The position numbers were made by a program, and so were the translations under genes. From assembly GCA_943370025.1 (NCBI GenBank), contig CALRPI020000005.1, positions 1-64,000 of the forward strand: a DNA stretch of 64,000 bases, written 5' to 3'. The number at the start of each line of letters is the position of its first letter. Position 1 is the first letter of the stretch. Below are positions 62,033 through 64,000 of the stretch, piece by piece. This stretch comes from JAAUUE01 sp943370025. Its GTDB lineage: Bacteria; Cyanobacteriota; Cyanobacteriia; Cyanobacteriales; JAAUUE01. Under the pieces are notes generated by a model. The model saw only the letters and a list, made by a program, of their open reading frames with translations. It made no database searches and was not told where the DNA came from.

Positions 62033-62428
62033 ATGCCCAATAATTTAACGGAAAAATCTATCGGTGAGCAGGGGGAAGAACTCTGTTGTGAAGCTCCCCA
62101 TGCAAATGATTCTGCGCAGGATAAACTCCCCCAAGTATTGACTGTTGAGCAAGCCCAGCGGATGGCAGAATTTATGGGCTTCTTGGCAGATACCAATCGT
62201 TTGAGAATTTTGTCGATCTTGGCAACCAAGGAAATGTGTGTGGGGGATTTAGCGATCACCTTAGGTATGAACGAGTCGGCGGTATCCCACCAATTAAGAA
62301 CTTTACGATCGATCCGGCTGGTGAATTTCCGTAAACAAGGTCGCCATGTTTTCTATAGCCTCCAAGACCACCATGTATTGAGTTTCTATCAGGCGATCGC
62401 AGAGCATCTAGAAGAAGCAACCAATTGA
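62033..62428 (+). CDS. smtB: SmtB/ZiaR-type metal-responsive ArsR-family repressor
   Basis: The 131-residue winged-helix protein keeps both zinc sites. The alpha5 set is Asp112, His114, His125 and Glu128, with the same spacing as in SmtB. The alpha3N set is Cys18 or 19, His23, Cys69 and Asp72. DNA recognition is in ESAVSHQLRTLR. Zinc should release it from TGAA-N-TTCA palindromes such as 61504-61517. ATG 62033 is chosen by comparison with SmtB; a GTG at 61931 would add 34 residues. It lies 105 bp after smtA on the same strand. Confidence 0.92.
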   Translation: MPNNLTEKSIGEQGEELCCEAPHANDSAQDKLPQVLTVEQAQRMAEFMGFLADTNRLRILSILATKEMCVGDLAITLGMNESAVSHQLRTLRSIRLVNFRKQGRHVFYSLQDHHVLSFYQAIAEHLEEATN

Positions 62429-62433
62429 CATTC

Positions 62434-62500
62434 AGTAAAATTTTCCGCTCCCGCTGGGGGCGGAAAATTTTACTCTCTAGCAACTTTATATTGACTGGAT
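62434..62500. repeat. Family 2 MITE-like half-element after smtB
   Basis: A 19-bp stem with one mismatch (62434-62474) is followed by CTCTAGCAACTTTATATTGACT, a relaxed copy of the family 2 end. A second hairpin, CGGTTTGTGTG with CACACAAACCG, lies just downstream. Confidence 0.5.
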
Positions 62501-62692
62501 TTCGGTTTGTGTGGGAGGCTATCGCTGCCCACACACAAACCGCTGTAAATTACCTCTGAAATAGTAGCAAATTCCTGATCTGCCGAATAAATCCTGAAAT
62601 AGGGACTAGGTAGGTAGTGGCAAACCATCACCTCCTCATGTTCCTACTGATACGGGTTTATAGGTTTTTTATAACTGGGAGTTGGAGTTTCT

Positions 62693-62923
62693 ATGCAAAA
62701 ACGTTTCAAATATCTTGGCAATAGATTAGTGATTTTATCCATGATGGGCATTGCCGTGAATACTCCCCTAGGGAACTTTTCATCCCCACAGAGTTTCAAG
62801 GAAGGCAATACCGGAAATACCGTTAGCCTAAGTCGGTCATCCTTAACTATAACCAACTGGGTGATCGGAGCTAGGGATGATCGCCAAAGAGAATGTCGCT
62901 TTTTGGGTATTTGCGATACTTAA
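62693..62923 (+). CDS. Small hypothetical protein with signal-like N-terminus
   Basis: I recognise no family in this 76-residue frame. Its N-terminus is basic then hydrophobic (MQKRFKYLGNRLVILSMMGIAV), like a signal peptide. The remainder is polar with two Cys near the end (RECRFLGICDT) that could form a disulfide outside the cytoplasm. GGAG lies 9 nt upstream of the ATG, which supports translation. Confidence 0.45.
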   Translation: MQKRFKYLGNRLVILSMMGIAVNTPLGNFSSPQSFKEGNTGNTVSLSRSSLTITNWVIGARDDRQRECRFLGICDT

Positions 62924-63032
62924 ATATGGCAGTTGTTGAGATTTGGGAGATACTTAAATTTAGGGAACAGCTAAACTTGGATACCCGTTGACTCCAAGTT
63001 GGCTTCAGCATTACCAAAATTCCGAGGTAGCC

Positions 63033-64000
63033 ATGGGAGAAATTAATCTGAGTAGATTTTATCGGGCTTGTAATCCTAGCAAGCCCTTAAATGTCAGCCT
63101 TGGAGAAGATCAGAAATATTATGTTGATCTATCGGGGGTGCGCGGTGGCAGGATGATCGATGCCCTGAAACGGACGATTACAACTATTTCCCCCGATGAA
63201 CCCACCTGTCAGCTATTTACCGGACATATTGGCTGTGGCAAATCTACTGAACTATTGCGGCTGAAGGCAGACCTAGAGCAGCAGGGGTTTCGGGTGGTTT
63301 ATTTTGAATCGAGCCAGTATCTAGATGTGGCGGATGTAGATATTACCGATATTTTATTGGCGATCGCGGGGCAGGTCAGCGAGAATTTAGCCGAGATTAA
63401 ACTCAAAGTCCAACCCGGACTATTTACCAAGCTATTTCAGGAAGTGGGGCAGTTTCTGCAAAGCCCGATCGAACTCAGTGCCGAGGCGGAAATATCTCTG
63501 GGCATTGCCAAAATCCACGCCAAAACCAAGGAATCGCCCCAGTTACGGCGCAGGTTACGGGAATACCTAGAACCCAGAACCAGTAGTATTTTGACTGCTA
63601 TTAATAGTGAATTACTCAAGCCAGCCCAAATCGAGTTGCGGCGCCGGGGGCAGGCGGGGTTGGTGGTAATTGTCGATAACTTAGACCGAGTAACCTATCG
63701 ATTATTACCCACTGGGCGATCGCAACCAGAGTATTTATTTATCGATCGAGGCGATGAACTGCGACAGCTTGCTTGCCATGTGGTGTATACCATTCCCCTC
63801 GCTTTGGTATTTTGCAATGATGCCGAAAACCTCAAGAACCGTCTGGGTGGGGGATTGATTCCCCAAGTATTACCGATGGTACAGGTGCGATCGCGAGACG
63901 GCAGGTTTTATACACCGGGGATTGAACTTTCTCGCTATCTATTACTGGCGAGGGCGTTTCCTGATGCCACACCAGAGGAGCGATTAGAGTTAGTCACCAA
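63033..64000 (+). CDS. P-loop NTPase (AAA/STAND-like), 3' partial
   Basis: From ATG 63033, with GAGGTAG upstream, 322 codons remain open to the right edge. Walker A is FTGHIGCGKST (Lys70) and Walker B is LVVIVDNLDR (about 207-216), followed by VVYTIPLALVF. The N-terminal RACNPSKPLNVSLGEDQKYYVDLSGVRGGR is familiar from cyanobacterial ATP-binding proteins of the KAP/STAND-like type. The C-terminal part, which would show any effector or repeat domain, lies outside the window. Confidence 0.75.
   Translation, partial: MGEINLSRFYRACNPSKPLNVSLGEDQKYYVDLSGVRGGRMIDALKRTITTISPDEPTCQLFTGHIGCGKSTELLRLKADLEQQGFRVVYFESSQYLDVADVDITDILLAIAGQVSENLAEIKLKVQPGLFTKLFQEVGQFLQSPIELSAEAEISLGIAKIHAKTKESPQLRRRLREYLEPRTSSILTAINSELLKPAQIELRRRGQAGLVVIVDNLDRVTYRLLPTGRSQPEYLFIDRGDELRQLACHVVYTIPLALVFCNDAENLKNRLGGGLIPQVLPMVQVRSRDGRFYTPGIELSRYLLLARAFPDATPEERLELVT

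Overview
The window is chromosomal DNA of a cyanobacterium, probably filamentous or otherwise repeat-rich. The evidence is the clock kinase SasA with its KaiB-like domain, Ycf66, the sulfolipid synthase SqdX, the myxoxanthophyll genes cruF and cruG, a ThiD2-ThiE fusion, the cyanobacterial DUF3038/DUF4335 pair, a CyaC-type adenylate cyclase, and many GCGATCGC (HIP1) octamers. I see no rRNA, tRNA, CRISPR array, complete insertion sequence or prophage. Genes lie on both strands in short operons, separated by repeat-filled gaps.

Layout. 1-7.8 kb: the end of a protein with a GKE repeat tail, an ABC ATPase, typA, sasA, lepB, hslO, a GNAT acetyltransferase and an RlpA protein. 8.3-12.8 kb: gltA, thiE (fused), thiS, scpB and a leuC-type dehydratase. 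13.3-19 kb: a three-gene unit of CyaC-like kinase/adenylate cyclase, Trypco1 protein and orthocaspase-FGE fusion. 19.6-26.9 kb: acetyltransferase, DUF4349 lipoprotein, SagB-type oxidoreductase, CheY-like regulator, ilvH, DUF429, and an ene-reductase divergent from an ArsR-type regulator. 27-35 kb: cruG and cruF, ftsY, a GAF-adenylate cyclase, a CMD-like protein and a CNNM/CorC transporter. 35.2-39.7 kb: a cytosine deaminase-like gene, a second Trypco1 gene with a nonsense codon, a CHAT protease and Hsp20. 39.8-51.5 kb: a rhomboid-like protein lacking its serine, ispD, DUF3038/DUF4335, pheS, sqdX, a hybrid kinase and clpB. 51.6-53.8 kb: a small accessory island with a ParA-like ATPase, a HEPN protein and toxin-antitoxin remnants. 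53.8-62.4 kb: ycf66, Uma2, pgsA, the rimP-nusA-ylxR-infB translation cluster and smtA-smtB. 62.7-64 kb: a small exported-type protein and the start of a P-loop ATPase.

The candidates for a little-described system are the two Trypco1-plus-caspase-fold-protease units (13.3-19 kb and 36.5-38.9 kb), whose Trypco1 proteins are close paralogues, and the ParA-HEPN pair (51.6-53.2 kb). At least three families of non-coding MITE-like elements with terminal inverted repeats are scattered between genes. Their inner hairpins carry compensatory base changes. One element lies between an SmtB-type operator and smtA, and another supplies the stop codon of cruG.
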